From contig OX465600.1 in assembly GCA_950022295.1 (NCBI GenBank), forward strand, positions 7,502,001-7,566,000: a stretch of DNA of 64,000 nucleotides. The letters run 5' to 3'. The notes below the pieces were generated by a model. It was not told the origin of the DNA and ran no database searches. It saw only the letters and a program-made list of their open reading frames with translations. This document shows, in pieces, positions 12,201-22,376 of this stretch; the first letter of the stretch is position 1, and every line of letters begins with the position of its first letter. Both the position numbers and the translations under genes were made by a program. Source of the DNA: Bromus sterilis (Eukaryota > Streptophyta > Magnoliopsida > Poales > Poaceae).

Positions 12201-13178
12201 ACTTACAAATGAACCATATTGCTAGCTTCACGACCAGAAAAATTGTTTATGTACCATCGCGGTGAGTTAAGCTGTAAACCAAACAGTGATGATACAGCTG
12301 TTAATCAAAAGTCATATTACATAAATGAAGCTATCCTCGATTAAATAGTATCGAGGGACATAAAGGTGCATACCAATCTTACAAACTATAAAAGGTTCTA
12401 TTGCATAAACCATAGGGATCAGGAAGGAAATATTGTACTGAAAATTACCATGTGGATGCAGATGTTTCTTGCCGTGACAAGAGAACCCGCCTGCAACTCC
12501 ATATTGCCAGCCCAGGTCCCATCCTTCATCATAGATTCACAGTACTCATCAAATGGCACCTCGTCCTCGATGAAGGGCTCAAACTCCTCGCGGTGTTTCT
12601 ACAGGTTGGCACAATAAGGATGATCACAAACTGGCATCAGGCACAATACTGTTTCTACAATATTTAAGCATGTGCACCATCAGCGATTCAGCATCACGCC
12701 TAATTAGTCCTAACTGGAATTGCAATTTGTTTGATTGCATACCACGATGTAGTGCACAACCATCTCCCGGTACTTCATGTGCTGCCCCTCGTCGCCCTCG
12801 AGCTGGTCGCCCATCGCCCTGCAGACTACGATGAGTAGTCATATAACTCAAGAGACAGCAAACATGGCCGGCCGTCTTTTCCTTTCAAGATGAACAAGAA
12901 TTTCGAACAAAACCTGAAGAAGCAGTTGCCGTCGGCGGTGACCTCCACTATCTTCAGCCCGAAGGAGCCCAGCTGAGCCCTGAACTCCGACATGTCGGCC
13001 TTCTTCCCGACCTTCTTCGCCTGCAGAGCAGGAAAAAGAAAAAAGTTGCTTGAATCCTCCGGCCACGGGAAATCGATCCGGTAATCGGAAGCGACGCATC
13101 GATCGTTACTGCTGCGTCGCGCTGCTTCGGCTTGCGGGGCTTGGACGCAGCCGCCGCCTTCTTCTTGCCCTGGGCCAT
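9212..13178 (-). CDS. OTU-domain deubiquitinase with duplicated UBA-like region and SEC-C-like motif (12 exons, 436 aa)
   Basis: Exons in reading order: 13178-13110, 13020-12914, 12818-12743, 12598-12449, 12271-12207, 12110-12026, 11896-11747, 11640-11503, 11395-11281, 10069-9948, 9838-9741, 9347-9212; 1311 nt with continuous frame. The OTU cysteine-protease core starts in exon 2: ADGNCFFR gives Asp53 and catalytic Cys56, and EHYNSV gives catalytic His163. Layout and wording match plant relatives of animal OTUD3 (Arabidopsis OTU7 type), which cleave ubiquitin chains. A UBA-like segment (VKMVMAGTGCSNVAAVEHV...GDVDSAIEY) occurs twice, across exons 7-8 and 8-9. Exon 11 carries CSCGSAKKHKASC (367-379), a SEC-C-like zinc motif in which the final Cys/His ligand appears to be Ser. 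The C-terminus is Lys/Gln-rich. A Stowaway MITE lies in intron 9. The start ATG precedes a basic stretch (GKKK...). The gene is divergent from the uL14 gene. Confidence 0.92.
10276..10357. mobile_element. Stowaway MITE inside OTU intron 9
   Basis: 82 bp, nearly perfect hairpin, ends CTCCCTCCGTTCGAGATTAC and its complement, flanked by TA at 10274-10275 and 10358-10359. Same family as the element at 26245-26338 (shared TTACTTGACATGG core). Confidence 0.88.
11338..11815 (-). repeat. internal tandem duplication in the OTU gene (about 245-bp unit)
   Basis: The stretch 11585-11815 repeats 11338-11567, including coding and intron DNA. Both halves carry TATCATGT...CAATAGCAGAATCAACATC in exon, then an AAAACCTGCA splice junction, a similar intron (TTGCTAACA..., AAGCAAGTG..., GCAATGCAATA) and the next exon start. 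The unit creates exon 8, which fuses the head of an exon-9-like sequence to the tail of an exon-7-like sequence. Confidence 0.85.
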
Positions 13179-13724
13179 GGCGCCCTGATTCCTTGAGGAA
13201 TCGGCGGCTGCGGCGGCCGGAGGGAGGTGGGGGCTACTAGACTCCGCCGGAGACGACCGAGAGAGAGGAGGAGGATCGGAGGAGGAAAAGATCCGCCTGG
13301 GCCGCCTCATGGGCTTAAATATCGGCCCCTGACGTCTTGGCCTGGGCCGCGGGGTCGACTCTTTCTTTTTCTCACGTCCGCCATGGGCCGTGGGATTAGG
13401 TTGCGCGCCGCCGATGGCAGGCAGAATCCCCCCCACCCTTGTCTTCTCCTCGGCCGCCTCGAGCTCTCCTTCCTCGTCGGCGCCGTCCTCCCCCCTTCCA
13501 CCGACCAGGGTGGAGCGGAGATCCTTCCGGCTACGCGAACCCTTTTGGTGTAAGGAAGCCTTAGCTCTGCCTTGCTTGACGTTCGTTTCGATTCCTTTCT
13601 ACGCGCGTCAGATTCGGTTCCACCGGCCCTGTTGCTATGCTCATTGATCCGTGCTAGTGTTGCTGTAAAAATTGAGCCATTTTCTTCTGCAGGAAAGTGT
13701 AGGCAGAGAGCAGGGTGGCACGAA
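13179..13724. promoter_or_regulatory. shared bidirectional promoter with four site II (TGGGCY) motifs
   Basis: The 546 bp between two divergent start codons is GC-rich. It contains TGGGCC at 13298-13303, TGGGCT at 13310-13315, TGGGCC at 13343-13348 and TGGGCC at 13384-13389. Site II elements bind TCP factors and are typical of plant genes for ribosomal and mitochondrial proteins. A splice-acceptor-like TTCTTCTGCAG at 13681-13691 just before the + start codon suggests a 5' UTR intron for the uL14 gene. Confidence 0.55.
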
Positions 13725-15275
13725 ATGGCAGCATTCCTCAGGTCAAAGTGTTCGTCAGGTACTTCTAGTCTGTCTGTCTCTGAGACTTCTCAAGTCTTCA
13801 GTTTGTGAATGTGCTGCTAAGTTGTCATGTCACCCGTTGATTCGAGATTGTACAACGTGATGTATTAAAACCTTGGAGAGAAATCATGGATCCTAGTTAG
13901 ACCATTGTTTCTAATGGTCTGCTGGCTGAACCTTAGTCAGTCCATACTTGAGACTGTGTTTGCCTCACTTTTTCTTAATAATTACTTTGGCTTATAGTTA
14001 TGTCATCATGTGGTGATTACGCCTAACTCCTATTACTTAAATGCTTAAATTACATGCATATCTGATTCTGAAAGACATGACTGGTTTTCTCACCATGAGA
14101 AAATGATCAGGCGGAGTTCCTTGGAATGGAAGCCTGTATCTCTAGTTGAATCTTCTCTCTGGATTCCATTAAAATGTGAATAGTTGCATTTTCTTTTTGG
14201 CCTGTGATGCTTAGCAAAACAACATGATGCAAACACTTTTCTTGCTCTATGTAGTTGGACGTGCAATGATGGGAAGCCTAGGACACAATCTGTACGGGGG
14301 TGCTACCTCGTTTACTGAAACGGTGACAAGACCATCTCGATCTGCTGCTGTCTGCCAGGTATTGCTGCTTCCTTCAAACCACAAATGCTCGTTAAAGATT
14401 CACACGCCTCACTTCTAATTTTTGAGTCATAAGAATCAACATGACCTTTTTAAGCCATTTGGTAACTTCTTGTTGTGACTTGTGAGCACTCAAAAGTTCC
14501 ATAGATTGTATATCCTCTATTGCTCCGATGATATCGATGATCCAGTATTAACTAGTTAGTTTGTTATATCGTTGACTAGCTTGTGTTAATATTGCTGTCA
14601 AGATCTGTGATTTTTCTTTGGTTGCATTAATTTTCTACATTGTGGTTAGATTCCTGTGATTTATCGAACTCCATGTTTTTTGGGGTTTTCTTCATGAGGC
14701 ACTCTCTAAGCATTTTTCATTGCTTTCTGTTTTAACTAAACCGGAAGAAAGCCATAATGTAAGAGTTTGAAATGATGCAAAGCTAACAGCGTAATTACTG
14801 GAAGTGGTATATATAGTTTTCTTGGCTTGCTTGCTTATGCAGTCACAATTGTTCTCCAAGGAGAGTGGTAGTAACACACGTGTCCCTATTCTGGTTTCAG
14901 CAAATCAGAACATTCATCCAGATGAGAACAAACCTAAAGGTGGTGGACAACTCGGGAGCCAAGCGGGTTATGTGCATACAGTCCCTTAGGGGGAAGAAAG
15001 GAGCGAGGCTTGGCGACATGATCATCGGTTCTGTCAAGGAAGCGCAGCCTCGCGGTAAGGTCAAGAAAGGGGACGTGGTCTATGGGGTAGTTGTCCGTGC
15101 CGCCATGAAAAAGGGGCGCAGCGACGGCAGCGAGGTCCAGTTCGATGATAACGCGATCGTCATCGTGAACAACAAGGGCGAGCTGATCGGCACCCGCGTC
15201 TTTGGTCCCGTCCCCCACGAGCTCAGGAAGAAGAAGCATCTCAAGATCCTCGCACTGGCTGAGCACATAGTTTGA
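13725..15275 (+). CDS. mitochondrial ribosomal protein uL14 (HUELLENLOS-type), 3 coding exons, 170 aa
   Basis: Exons 13725-13758, 14255-14358 and 14901-15275 join to 513 nt in frame. Exon 3 encodes a full bacterial-type L14 domain of about 122 residues: IQMRTNLKVVDNSGAKRV, RGKVKKGDVVYGVVVR, FDDNAIVIVNNKGELIGTRV and FGPVPHELR. Residues 1-50 (MAAFLRSKCSS..., rich in Arg/Ser/Ala and poor in acidic residues) look like a mitochondrial presequence. In Arabidopsis, HLL and its paralogue HLP are mitochondrial L14 proteins needed in ovule development. L14 sits on the large subunit near the peptidyl-transferase side and contacts the small subunit. The short-exon start was chosen because it gives the presequence and continuous splicing; an ORF opening in intron 2 at 14865 is rejected. 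The gene is divergent from the OTU gene. Confidence 0.9.
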
Positions 15276-15589
15276 GACATCTATCTGCTTAGTTTTATCT
15301 CCCTGTTAGTTCCACAGAATGAAATGGAAATCTTGAAGATTGTTCCTGGGATGTTTTGGTTTTTTCTTGCTGTTAGTGTATTCCACCTTTGGTTTGGTTA
15401 TTTGTGTTTGCAATAATATCTATTATAAGAGGAAAATATGAATGGATGAACTGTAGCAAGTCGTTGACTAATCAGGCGGTGATCTGTACTTAGTCTATTC
15501 TTTTACCTTCAGTGCGTACATTGCATGGCATCTTAACACTATTTTGTGATCTCCTGTACAATAAAACACTATTTTGTGATAGTCAAACG

Positions 15590-16490
15590 TCGAATTATAT
15601 CTATATAAACGTTCTTTTGTTGTGATGATTAATTTGGATTATACCATTTTTTAAATATATAGACAATTCTTTTGAGATAGATGGGCATTTATCATCATTT
15701 CACTTAAATTGTTTTAGTTTATTTTTGTCGTCTTTTATATCTTTTGGACAATCATATCATTTGGGGGTAAATACAATTTTTTTTCTATCATATGCACAAT
15801 TATTTTTGGGACACTTGAACATTTTTTTTCCAAAACATGAAGACATACTATGAAGTACAATTTTTATGAAGTACAATTTTAAGAGTGTACGGACATCACA
15901 TTTTGTTTTATGTGAATTTTTTTCATTTCATTAACAAATGAATATTTTTATGTACAATAACATTTAAAATATATATGAATGTTTTTGTATGAAATATATG
16001 AATAGTTTTATTAATATATATGAAAGTTATTATTTTCTGGTGACAGAATATTTTTTGCAGTACATCACATCTTTTATCATTAAATTGATTACATAACTTA
16101 TTAATACGAAATTCATTTTCAAGACATGTAAATTAAAGTTCTGTCTGTTATTTTTTATGTTGGAGATAAGCTTTTGCAGCACCTCGTCGAGCACGCGGAG
16201 GAGCCGAGGAGGAGATCCATCTCGAAAGGTTTACCATGAGCAGACTGGCAGACTGCTGAAGTTCTTCATAGGCTTCCACCTACAGCGGTAAGTGAAAAAG
16301 GTCAGGTATGCCATCGCAAACTGAGATATCTGCAGATTCAGTGAAGGTTAGCAAATAGGGGTCTGGTGTCTCGAGGTCTGAGGTTTGCAAGATACTTTAG
16401 GAAACAATTTAGGACAGTCCCTCTACCAAAATGGGCTGCCATTCTACTTTGCACAGGCAGGCGATTTTGATAATATTTTTTTGAACAATC
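15590..16490. repeat. segmental repeat copy A, left part
   Basis: AT-rich DNA that recurs in the same order at 26740-27050 and 29640-30130. Shared landmarks are TTTTGTCTTCTTTTATATC-like text, TATGCACAAT...TTTTTGGGACACTTG, TTATGTACAATAACATTT, and the block CCATGAGCAGA-TGGCAGACTGCTG. It contains a decayed exon-like stretch (16235-16329, minus). The copy is interrupted at 16490 by the Copia element and continues at 21627. Confidence 0.75.
16235..16329 (-). pseudogene. captured exon fragment, copy A (stop and in-frame deletion)
   Basis: Minus-strand stretch bounded by an AG acceptor and a GTAAAC donor-like site. It matches 29958-30067 but lacks 15 nt (five codons, AMRQG) and has TAG where copy B reads TCG (Ser). 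The source gene is not recognised. The conserved reading includes EAYEELQQSA. Confidence 0.5.
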
Positions 16491-16812
16491 TGTTAGACTA
16501 GGCTATGTGGGAAGGTGTTTTTTGTATGCTGCTCAAGCTACTACAACTTGTATTACATAGGGGGTATATATAGGAGTACAAGGTCTGTTTGGACCTCACA
16601 GATTTCTACAGCCAGCTTTCTAGAGTTTTCTATGAACATCTTACTACAACTAGCTTTCTAGAGCTTTCTACAGCTAACCAGAGTTTGCTACTGCTATCTA
16701 GCCTAAGATTTACATATAGTACTACTAGTACATTCTACCAGTTTTACCTACAGTACTACTAGTACATTCTAGAACCTACTGACTTAATTCCTAAGCAAGG
16801 ATTACTCTCACA
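16491..16812 (-). repeat. 3' LTR of the complete Copia
   Basis: 322 bp, TG...CA termini; internal TATATATAGG-like promoter text and CTACTAGTACATTCTA direct repeats. It appears identical to the LTR at 21300-21621. Confidence 0.95.
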
Positions 16813-16821
16813 ATTCTCCCC

Positions 16822-19800
16822 CTAATCCTTGCTCTTCAAGCTTGGCTTGATCTGGACCATCCCAATTCGCGAACGCAGATCCTGAAACTTCACTCGCCCC
16901 AACGATTTTGTCAAAATGTCAGCGAGCTGATCTAATGTTTGGATGAAGTTGATGCTGATGCTTCCATCTTCCACGCATCCTCTGATGAAGTGGTACCGAA
17001 GATCGATATGTTTGCTGCGTTCGTGGAAGACTGGATTTTTGGCTAATGCTATGGCAGACTTGCTATCCACCTTTAGCTCAACTGTCTCAGCTTTTCTTCC
17101 TTGAAGTTCCCCAAGCAGTCGAGCCAGCCAAATTCCTTGGGTTGCTGCGGTTGTGGCTGCCACATACTCTGCCTCGCAGGAAGACATAGCAACGACTCTT
17201 TGCTTGAGAGATTGCCAACTTACCAAGCAGTTGCCGAGGAAGAATAGTGAGCCACTCGTGCTCTTCCTGGTGTCAATGTCTCCAGCGAGGTCACTATCGC
17301 TATAGCCAATCAGTCCTGCCTCCTTTGTCTTTCGCCTGTAGTGAAGACCATAGTGGGTCGTGCCAGCAACGTAGCGAAGAATTCTCTTCACAGCCATCAT
17401 GTGCTCCTTCGTGGGTCGTTCCATGAATCGACTGACAAACCCAACAGCGAAGGCCAGGTCTGGCCTGGTGTGGACGAGGTAGCGAAGGCTGCCAACTATC
17501 CGTCGGTACTCCGTAGGGTCCACCTTTTCTTCTGTACTCTCACGGCTCAGCTTGAGCCGCTCCTCCATTGGAGTGTGTGCAGAATTGCAACCTTCCATTC
17601 CTCCCAGCTGAAGGATGCGTGAGGCATAGTGTGCCTGACATAGGCTGATGCCATCACCGTGCTGCTGGACTTCAATTCCGAGATAGAATGACAACAATCC
17701 AAGGTCACTCATCTGGAATTTCGTCTTCATCTCGTCCTTGAAACTTTCTATTGCTCCCTTGGATGAACCTGTGATGATCAGATCATCCACATATACTCCA
17801 ACGAGCAATGTTGTATCACCGTTGGTGCGTCGGTAGAATGCATGCTCGTGCTCGCTCTGTTTGAAGCCCATTTCTTTGAGTGTGCAATCAAGCTTCGCGT
17901 TCCATGCCCGTGGTGCCTGTCGCAGGCCATAGAGGGCCTTGCGTAGCCGCAGAACCTTTCCTTCTTCTCCTTGGACGACAAAACCGGGTGGCTGCTTCAC
18001 ATAGACTTCCTCCTTTAGTTCTCCATTGAGAAAGGCTGATTTCACGTCCATGTGGTGGACAGGCCACCCCTCCTGGGCAGCCAGAGCAAGCAGCAGCCGG
18101 ATTGAATCCATGCGAGCCACGGGAGCAAAGACTTCATCAAAGTCAATGCCGGCTTGTTGGACAAAGCCGCGGGCGACCAACCTCGCTTTATGTTTGATTA
18201 CTTTGCCAACTTCATTTCTCTTCAACTTATAGACCCATTTGAGGCCTATTGGTCGATGCCCGTGTGGCAGATCCACGAGCTCCCATGTCCTGTTTCGCTC
18301 TACCGCCTCGATTTCCTCGCGCATGGCTGCCTGCCAAGCCTTGTCACGCTCGGCTTCTTCAAATGAGCACGGCTCCCCCGTGCTGGTCAAGTGAAGCTCG
18401 GAGTCGAGGTTGCGCGGTGCGAGCCCGGGCACTGGTTCTTCTCCTCCAATCAGATTCTCGACCATGCGATAGCGAACTGGTGTGTCGCCATGTGCAGCAT
18501 CGAGTCGATCATCATCATCTTCTGGTGGCGTGACAAATTCTGGAGTTGCTGGCGCTGCAGCACTTGCTGGAGCAAATGGAGGTGATGGCGGTGCGCTGGT
18601 TGAGGTGCCTTGATCTGCATGTCTCGATGATGCAGGTTCGTCTTCTCCTGAACTGGGCACCTGGCTGGGCTTCCTGATGATGTACTCTATGTCAAAATGG
18701 CTGCCAGAGTATTTGCTGCCTTCTGCTGCCCAATCCCAGCCATGTTCTTCATCAAAGATAACATCACGGGCGATGCGGACACGCCTTGTTGTTGGGTCCA
18801 GCAGCCTGTAAGCCTTTACTCCTTCCTCGTAGCCAATGAAGACAGCGGGAGAGCTGCGGTCATCAAGCTTCCGTAGATTCCCCTGTTCCTTGACATACGC
18901 CAAACACCCAAAGGTGCGAAGGTAGTGGACAGCCGGCTTACGTCCATGCCATGCCTCATAAGGCGTCTTTCCGGTGAGAGATTTGGTGGGAGCTCGGTTC
19001 AGCAAGAAAACAGCAGTGCTCACCGCCTCCCCCCAAAATTCTGCTGGCATACTCCTCTGTTTCAACAAAGCACGCGCCATTGCCACCACCGTCTGATTCC
19101 GCCGCTCGACGACACCATTCTGCTGCGGGGCGTACGGAGCGGAGAAGTGGCGCTGGATTCCTTCATCAGCACAGTAGGCGGCAAACTCTGTCGAGGTGAA
19201 CTCGCCGCCGTTATCGGTACGGAACACACGCAGTTTGCGTCCGCTTTGAGCTTCTGCTGCTGCCTGGACTCTTTTGATGGCTTCCGGTGCGTTGTTCTTG
19301 GCTGCCAGGAGCATCACCCACATGTAACGGGTGGCGTCATCCACCAACAACAAAAAATAGCGCCGGCCTCCGGGGGTTGCCGGCGAGATAGGACCGCAGA
19401 GGTCCCCGTGGACGAGCTCAAGTAGCTCTAGTGCGCGGTACCTTGCTTGCCGAGGGAATGCGCTGCGACGATGCTTGGTGATGACGCACGTGTCGCAAAA
19501 CTGCTCCACATGCTCCAACCGTGGCAGCCCACGTGCCATGCCGAGGCGCCCCATTTTCTCCAAAGCATCAAAATTGAGATGCCCAAATCGCTCATGCCAG
19601 CGCCAAGCAACATCATCACGATGTGCAGAGAGACATATTGGTCGGGCAACCTCAAGATAGATGACGTAGAGACGATTCCGGCCGCGCCTAACCCGAACAA
19701 GGAGTTGACCTTGCTGGTCCCATATGCGAAGCACACCTCTCCTGATCAGCACACTTGCGTCACTCTCGTCAAGCTGACCAATGCTGATAATCGAGTTCTT

Positions 19801-21252
19801 CAGGCGTGGAATGTAGTAGACGCCGCTGAGAGCCTTGTGTTCTCCGTTTCTGCCAGCGAAGATGATGGTGCCGACGCCCTTGATTTCGACAACTGAGCCA
19901 TCACCGAATCTGACGGTGCCGGTGACTGTTCGGTCAATTTCAGCAAAGGCATCACCACGGCCCGTCATGTGATTTGTGGCGCCGGTGTCAAGGTACCAGC
20001 CCTCGAGTCGCTCGTCGTCGCTGCTCGTCCCGAGGTAGGCTTTTGCCTTCGGTTCGTCGATGTGAAGTGGGGCTTGCTCTGGAGGTGTAGACATGTCCTT
20101 CAGCACTATGGCTGGGGCTGGAGCGACGCTTTGCTGCACCACCATGGCTGCAGCTGGAGCGTCGCTTTGTTGCACCTTCATGACATGGCCAGGAGCTTCA
20201 CTTTGCTGCACCGTCAAGGCCAGGGCAGGAGTAGTTTCGCTGACCTGTGCCATGAGGAGAGCAGGCTCCTCATCATCTTCCTCTGCTTGGGCCAAGTATG
20301 CCCTGTTTCCATTTCTCTTGGGCTTCCAGCAGTCTTTGGCCCAATGCCCACGGCGGCCACAATTGCGGCATCTGTCATCGCGCTGGCAGTCCCTAGCTGC
20401 TGCATGATCGTTGCCGCCTTCTCCACTCTTCTTACGCGGTGGCCGACGTCGTTGTTGTGCCTTGCCCCGCGCAGGCCTGGAGGAGCTGCCTCCTTGGCGC
20501 TCCTTCATCTTTTGTTGCCACTGCTCCTCGGTGAGTAGAAGCTTGCCCTGCTCACGCAGCGGCTCCGGTGACTCAAGACGGTCCTCTGCTGCCTTCAGCC
20601 GACCAGTAACCTCCTCCAACGACATATCAGTAGTGTCAAGGAGGGTCTCGATTGCAAGGGCTATCTGCGACAGCCTAGGTGGGACAACTCGCAAGAACTT
20701 CTCGACGACTTGAGTTTCATCGATAGGTGCTCCGAGCGTGGCGAGGCTTGTGACGAGGTTGGTGAGGCGCAACGCGAAATCATCAACGGACTCCCCGTCG
20801 CGGAACGAGATCATCTCAAATTCCTTCTTCAGCTGCTGCACCTTGCCCTTCCGTACGCGGTCTGAACCAATGCGCATGGCTCGAATCGCCTCCCACGCCT
20901 CCTTCGCTGTCCGCTTGACAGCCAAACCAGCAATCATTTCTGGTGGCACCGCTTGCAAGATGGCCTCCAGCGCCATTCGATCTTCATGGAAGTCATCAGC
21001 GCCGAGCTCGATAGCATCCCAAATGCCCCGAGCCTGCAGCTTCACCTTCATGAGGAGGCTCCATTCGGTGTAGTTCGTCCGCGTCAGCATGGGGTAATTG
21101 CCGCCGCCGACTTCCTTCACGACGCGCTCGACGACAACCTCGCGCCTTCCAGCGTCACGGTGGCGCGGTCGTCTTGGTGGTGGTGAAGGGGAATGGCGTC
21201 GCGACTGCACAGACACACTGCCCGCAACACCCTGCTCAAGTGGAGCTGACAT
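16822..21252 (-). CDS. Copia gag-pol polyprotein, intact (1476 aa)
   Basis: Domain order is that of Ty1/Copia. It starts with a gag UBN2-type region from about residue 50 (YPMLTRTNYTEWSLLMK), then a CCHC zinc knuckle near 294-307 (CRNCGRRGHWAKDC), then aspartic protease near 420 (WYLDTGATNHM). Integrase follows with an HHCC-type head (HERFGHL...CDTC) and a catalytic core (VHGDLCGPI, FRTDNGGEF, QQNGVVERRNQT). Reverse transcriptase comes next (VKSAFLNGEL, YGLRQAPRAW, YVDDLIITG near 1154), and RNase H last (YSDSDLAGD, SSCEAEYVA, DSKSAIALA). The single frame is uninterrupted over 4.4 kb, with no stop or shift. It carries out reverse transcription and integration of its own RNA. The start Met lies 48 nt inside the 5' LTR border, a short leader typical of compact Copia families. 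Confidence 0.97.
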   Translation of the reverse strand: MSAPLEQGVAGSVSVQSRRHSPSPPPRRPRHRDAGRREVVVERVVKEVGGGNYPMLTRTNYTEWSLLMKVKLQARGIWDAIELGADDFHEDRMALEAILQAVPPEMIAGLAVKRTAKEAWEAIRAMRIGSDRVRKGKVQQLKKEFEMISFRDGESVDDFALRLTNLVTSLATLGAPIDETQVVEKFLRVVPPRLSQIALAIETLLDTTDMSLEEVTGRLKAAEDRLESPEPLREQGKLLLTEEQWQQKMKERQGGSSSRPARGKAQQRRRPPRKKSGEGGNDHAAARDCQRDDRCRNCGRRGHWAKDCWKPKRNGNRAYLAQAEEDDEEPALLMAQVSETTPALALTVQQSEAPGHVMKVQQSDAPAAAMVVQQSVAPAPAIVLKDMSTPPEQAPLHIDEPKAKAYLGTSSDDERLEGWYLDTGATNHMTGRGDAFAEIDRTVTGTVRFGDGSVVEIKGVGTIIFAGRNGEHKALSGVYYIPRLKNSIISIGQLDESDASVLIRRGVLRIWDQQGQLLVRVRRGRNRLYVIYLEVARPICLSAHRDDVAWRWHERFGHLNFDALEKMGRLGMARGLPRLEHVEQFCDTCVITKHRRSAFPRQARYRALELLELVHGDLCGPISPATPGGRRYFLLLVDDATRYMWVMLLAAKNNAPEAIKRVQAAAEAQSGRKLRVFRTDNGGEFTSTEFAAYCADEGIQRHFSAPYAPQQNGVVERRNQTVVAMARALLKQRSMPAEFWGEAVSTAVFLLNRAPTKSLTGKTPYEAWHGRKPAVHYLRTFGCLAYVKEQGNLRKLDDRSSPAVFIGYEEGVKAYRLLDPTTRRVRIARDVIFDEEHGWDWAAEGSKYSGSHFDIEYIIRKPSQVPSSGEDEPASSRHADQGTSTSAPPSPPFAPASAAAPATPEFVTPPEDDDDRLDAAHGDTPVRYRMVENLIGGEEPVPGLAPRNLDSELHLTSTGEPCSFEEAERDKAWQAAMREEIEAVERNRTWELVDLPHGHRPIGLKWVYKLKRNEVGKVIKHKARLVARGFVQQAGIDFDEVFAPVARMDSIRLLLALAAQEGWPVHHMDVKSAFLNGELKEEVYVKQPPGFVVQGEEGKVLRLRKALYGLRQAPRAWNAKLDCTLKEMGFKQSEHEHAFYRRTNGDTTLLVGVYVDDLIITGSSKGAIESFKDEMKTKFQMSDLGLLSFYLGIEVQQHGDGISLCQAHYASRILQLGGMEGCNSAHTPMEERLKLSRESTEEKVDPTEYRRIVGSLRYLVHTRPDLAFAVGFVSRFMERPTKEHMMAVKRILRYVAGTTHYGLHYRRKTKEAGLIGYSDSDLAGDIDTRKSTSGSLFFLGNCLVSWQSLKQRVVAMSSCEAEYVAATTAATQGIWLARLLGELQGRKAETVELKVDSKSAIALAKNPVFHERSKHIDLRYHFIRGCVEDGSISINFIQTLDQLADILTKSLGRVKFQDLRSRIGMVQIKPSLKSKD

Positions 21253-21285
21253 CTCTCAGGATCCTCTCCTCTCCTTGCCAACCAG

Positions 21286-21297
21286 GCTCTGATACCA
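21286..21297 (-). other. primer-binding site (initiator Met-tRNA)
   Basis: On the minus strand reads TGGTATCAGAGC, directly downstream of the 5' LTR after two bases (TT). Confidence 0.92.
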
Positions 21298-21299
21298 AA

Positions 21300-21621
21300 T
21301 GTTAGACTAGGCTATGTGGGAAGGTGTTTTTTGTATGCTGCTCAAGCTACTACAACTTGTATTACATAGGGGGTATATATAGGAGTACAAGGTCTGTTTG
21401 GACCTCACAGATTTCTACAGCCAGCTTTCTAGAGTTTTCTATGAACATCTTACTACAACTAGCTTTCTAGAGCTTTCTACAGCTAACCAGAGTTTGCTAC
21501 TGCTATCTAGCCTAAGATTTACATATAGTACTACTAGTACATTCTACCAGTTTTACCTACAGTACTACTAGTACATTCTAGAACCTACTGACTTAATTCC
21601 TAAGCAAGGATTACTCTCACA
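21300..21621 (-). repeat. 5' LTR of the complete Copia
   Basis: 322 bp; partner of 16491-16812 with no visible mismatch, followed by the second CAATC target copy. Confidence 0.95.
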
Positions 21622-21626
21622 CAATC

Positions 21627-22030
21627 ACCCGGGGGGGGGGGGGGGGAGAGGGTCCCCACCTGAATATATTACTCAAATGTGGTTAGAAGCCAGGTGGTAC
21701 ATCAGAGAGAGAGGGGGGAGGGGGGAGGGGGGGAGATTACGTCAGAGTATAGATCGAGAGTAGAGGTAGGCCCTCCAGTTGGAGGCCGCTCCTTTAGTAT
21801 CAATGTTCGTAGTTCCCCTATAGTTTCATCCAAGGTTGGCCAAATTGGTTAAAGAACATTTTGGTTATATATTTTCTCTGTGTGTGTGGGGGGGGGTCTG
21901 AATTGCAAGCTGGTTCAACACTATGTATCTTAACGCCAGGTTAAGGCCTTCTTTCTTAAAAGAAATCTCAAGGAAAACTAATGGCAAAGACCATGGGAGC
22001 CTGTGGACCTAGGTCCACCTAAACATAACT
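21627..22030. repeat. segmental repeat copy A, right part, with a poly-G run
   Basis: After the Copia target site there is a run of G (about 21630-21646) and GA-rich low-complexity DNA. Then a block matching 31110-31200 follows (GGTTCAACACT..., TAAGGCCTTCTT, AAATC-CAAGGAAA). It shows that copy A was continuous before the Copia inserted. Confidence 0.6.
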
Positions 22031-22376
22031 TAGCCAGGATAAGGTTCAGGTTAAATAATTTTGGAGAGTTTCAAGTTTGATGTAAGATTATAGCTCAGTG
22101 TTCAGGCCGGACCAAGAACAAAAGTAGTGCTTTTGTCTTCATGTTTTTCTACTTTGTAAAGTCATGTCACTCCTTTTGTTAAGTTGCCATTCAGCTTTGC
22201 AATCTTAATATGTACCATAACACTTAACAGGACATGTAACGGACATATACAAGTATGGAATGAAACATGGTACAACGAATATTTGGAGCGACACAAGGCA
22301 TGTTCCATGTCATCTTTCAGTGTCAAATTGAACTGTAGAACATCTCAAAAGAAAAACAAAGGGCTCAAGAAAGGAA

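Larger units (their letters stand above)
16491..21621 (-). mobile_element. complete autonomous Copia LTR retrotransposon (5131 bp)
   Basis: Two 322-bp LTRs (16491-16812 and 21300-21621) start TGTTAGACTAGG and end TCTCACA, and I found no base difference between them. The target duplication CAATC is perfect (16486-16490, 21622-21626). The element runs on the minus strand. The primer-binding site TGGTATCAGAGC (complement of initiator Met-tRNA) lies at 21286-21297, two bases from the 5' LTR. A polypurine tract (AGGGGGAGAAT) abuts the 3' LTR at 16813-16823. Between them is one open gag-pol frame. All structural parts for transposition are present, and identical LTRs indicate a very recent insertion. 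It disrupted repeat copy A. Confidence 0.97.

Noticed and set aside
12954..13553. ORFs of 108-160 aa around the OTU start
   Set aside because: They run through the shared promoter and intron 1 and are out of frame with the spliced OTU product after exon 1.
14865..15275. Single-exon reading of the uL14 gene starting at 14865
   Set aside because: The segment before 14901 is intronic (TTTCAG acceptor at 14900); splicing to exons 1 and 2 keeps frame and supplies a mitochondrial presequence.
17341..21292. Many plus-strand ORFs over the Copia
   Set aside because: All are antisense or frame shadows of the gag-pol frame.
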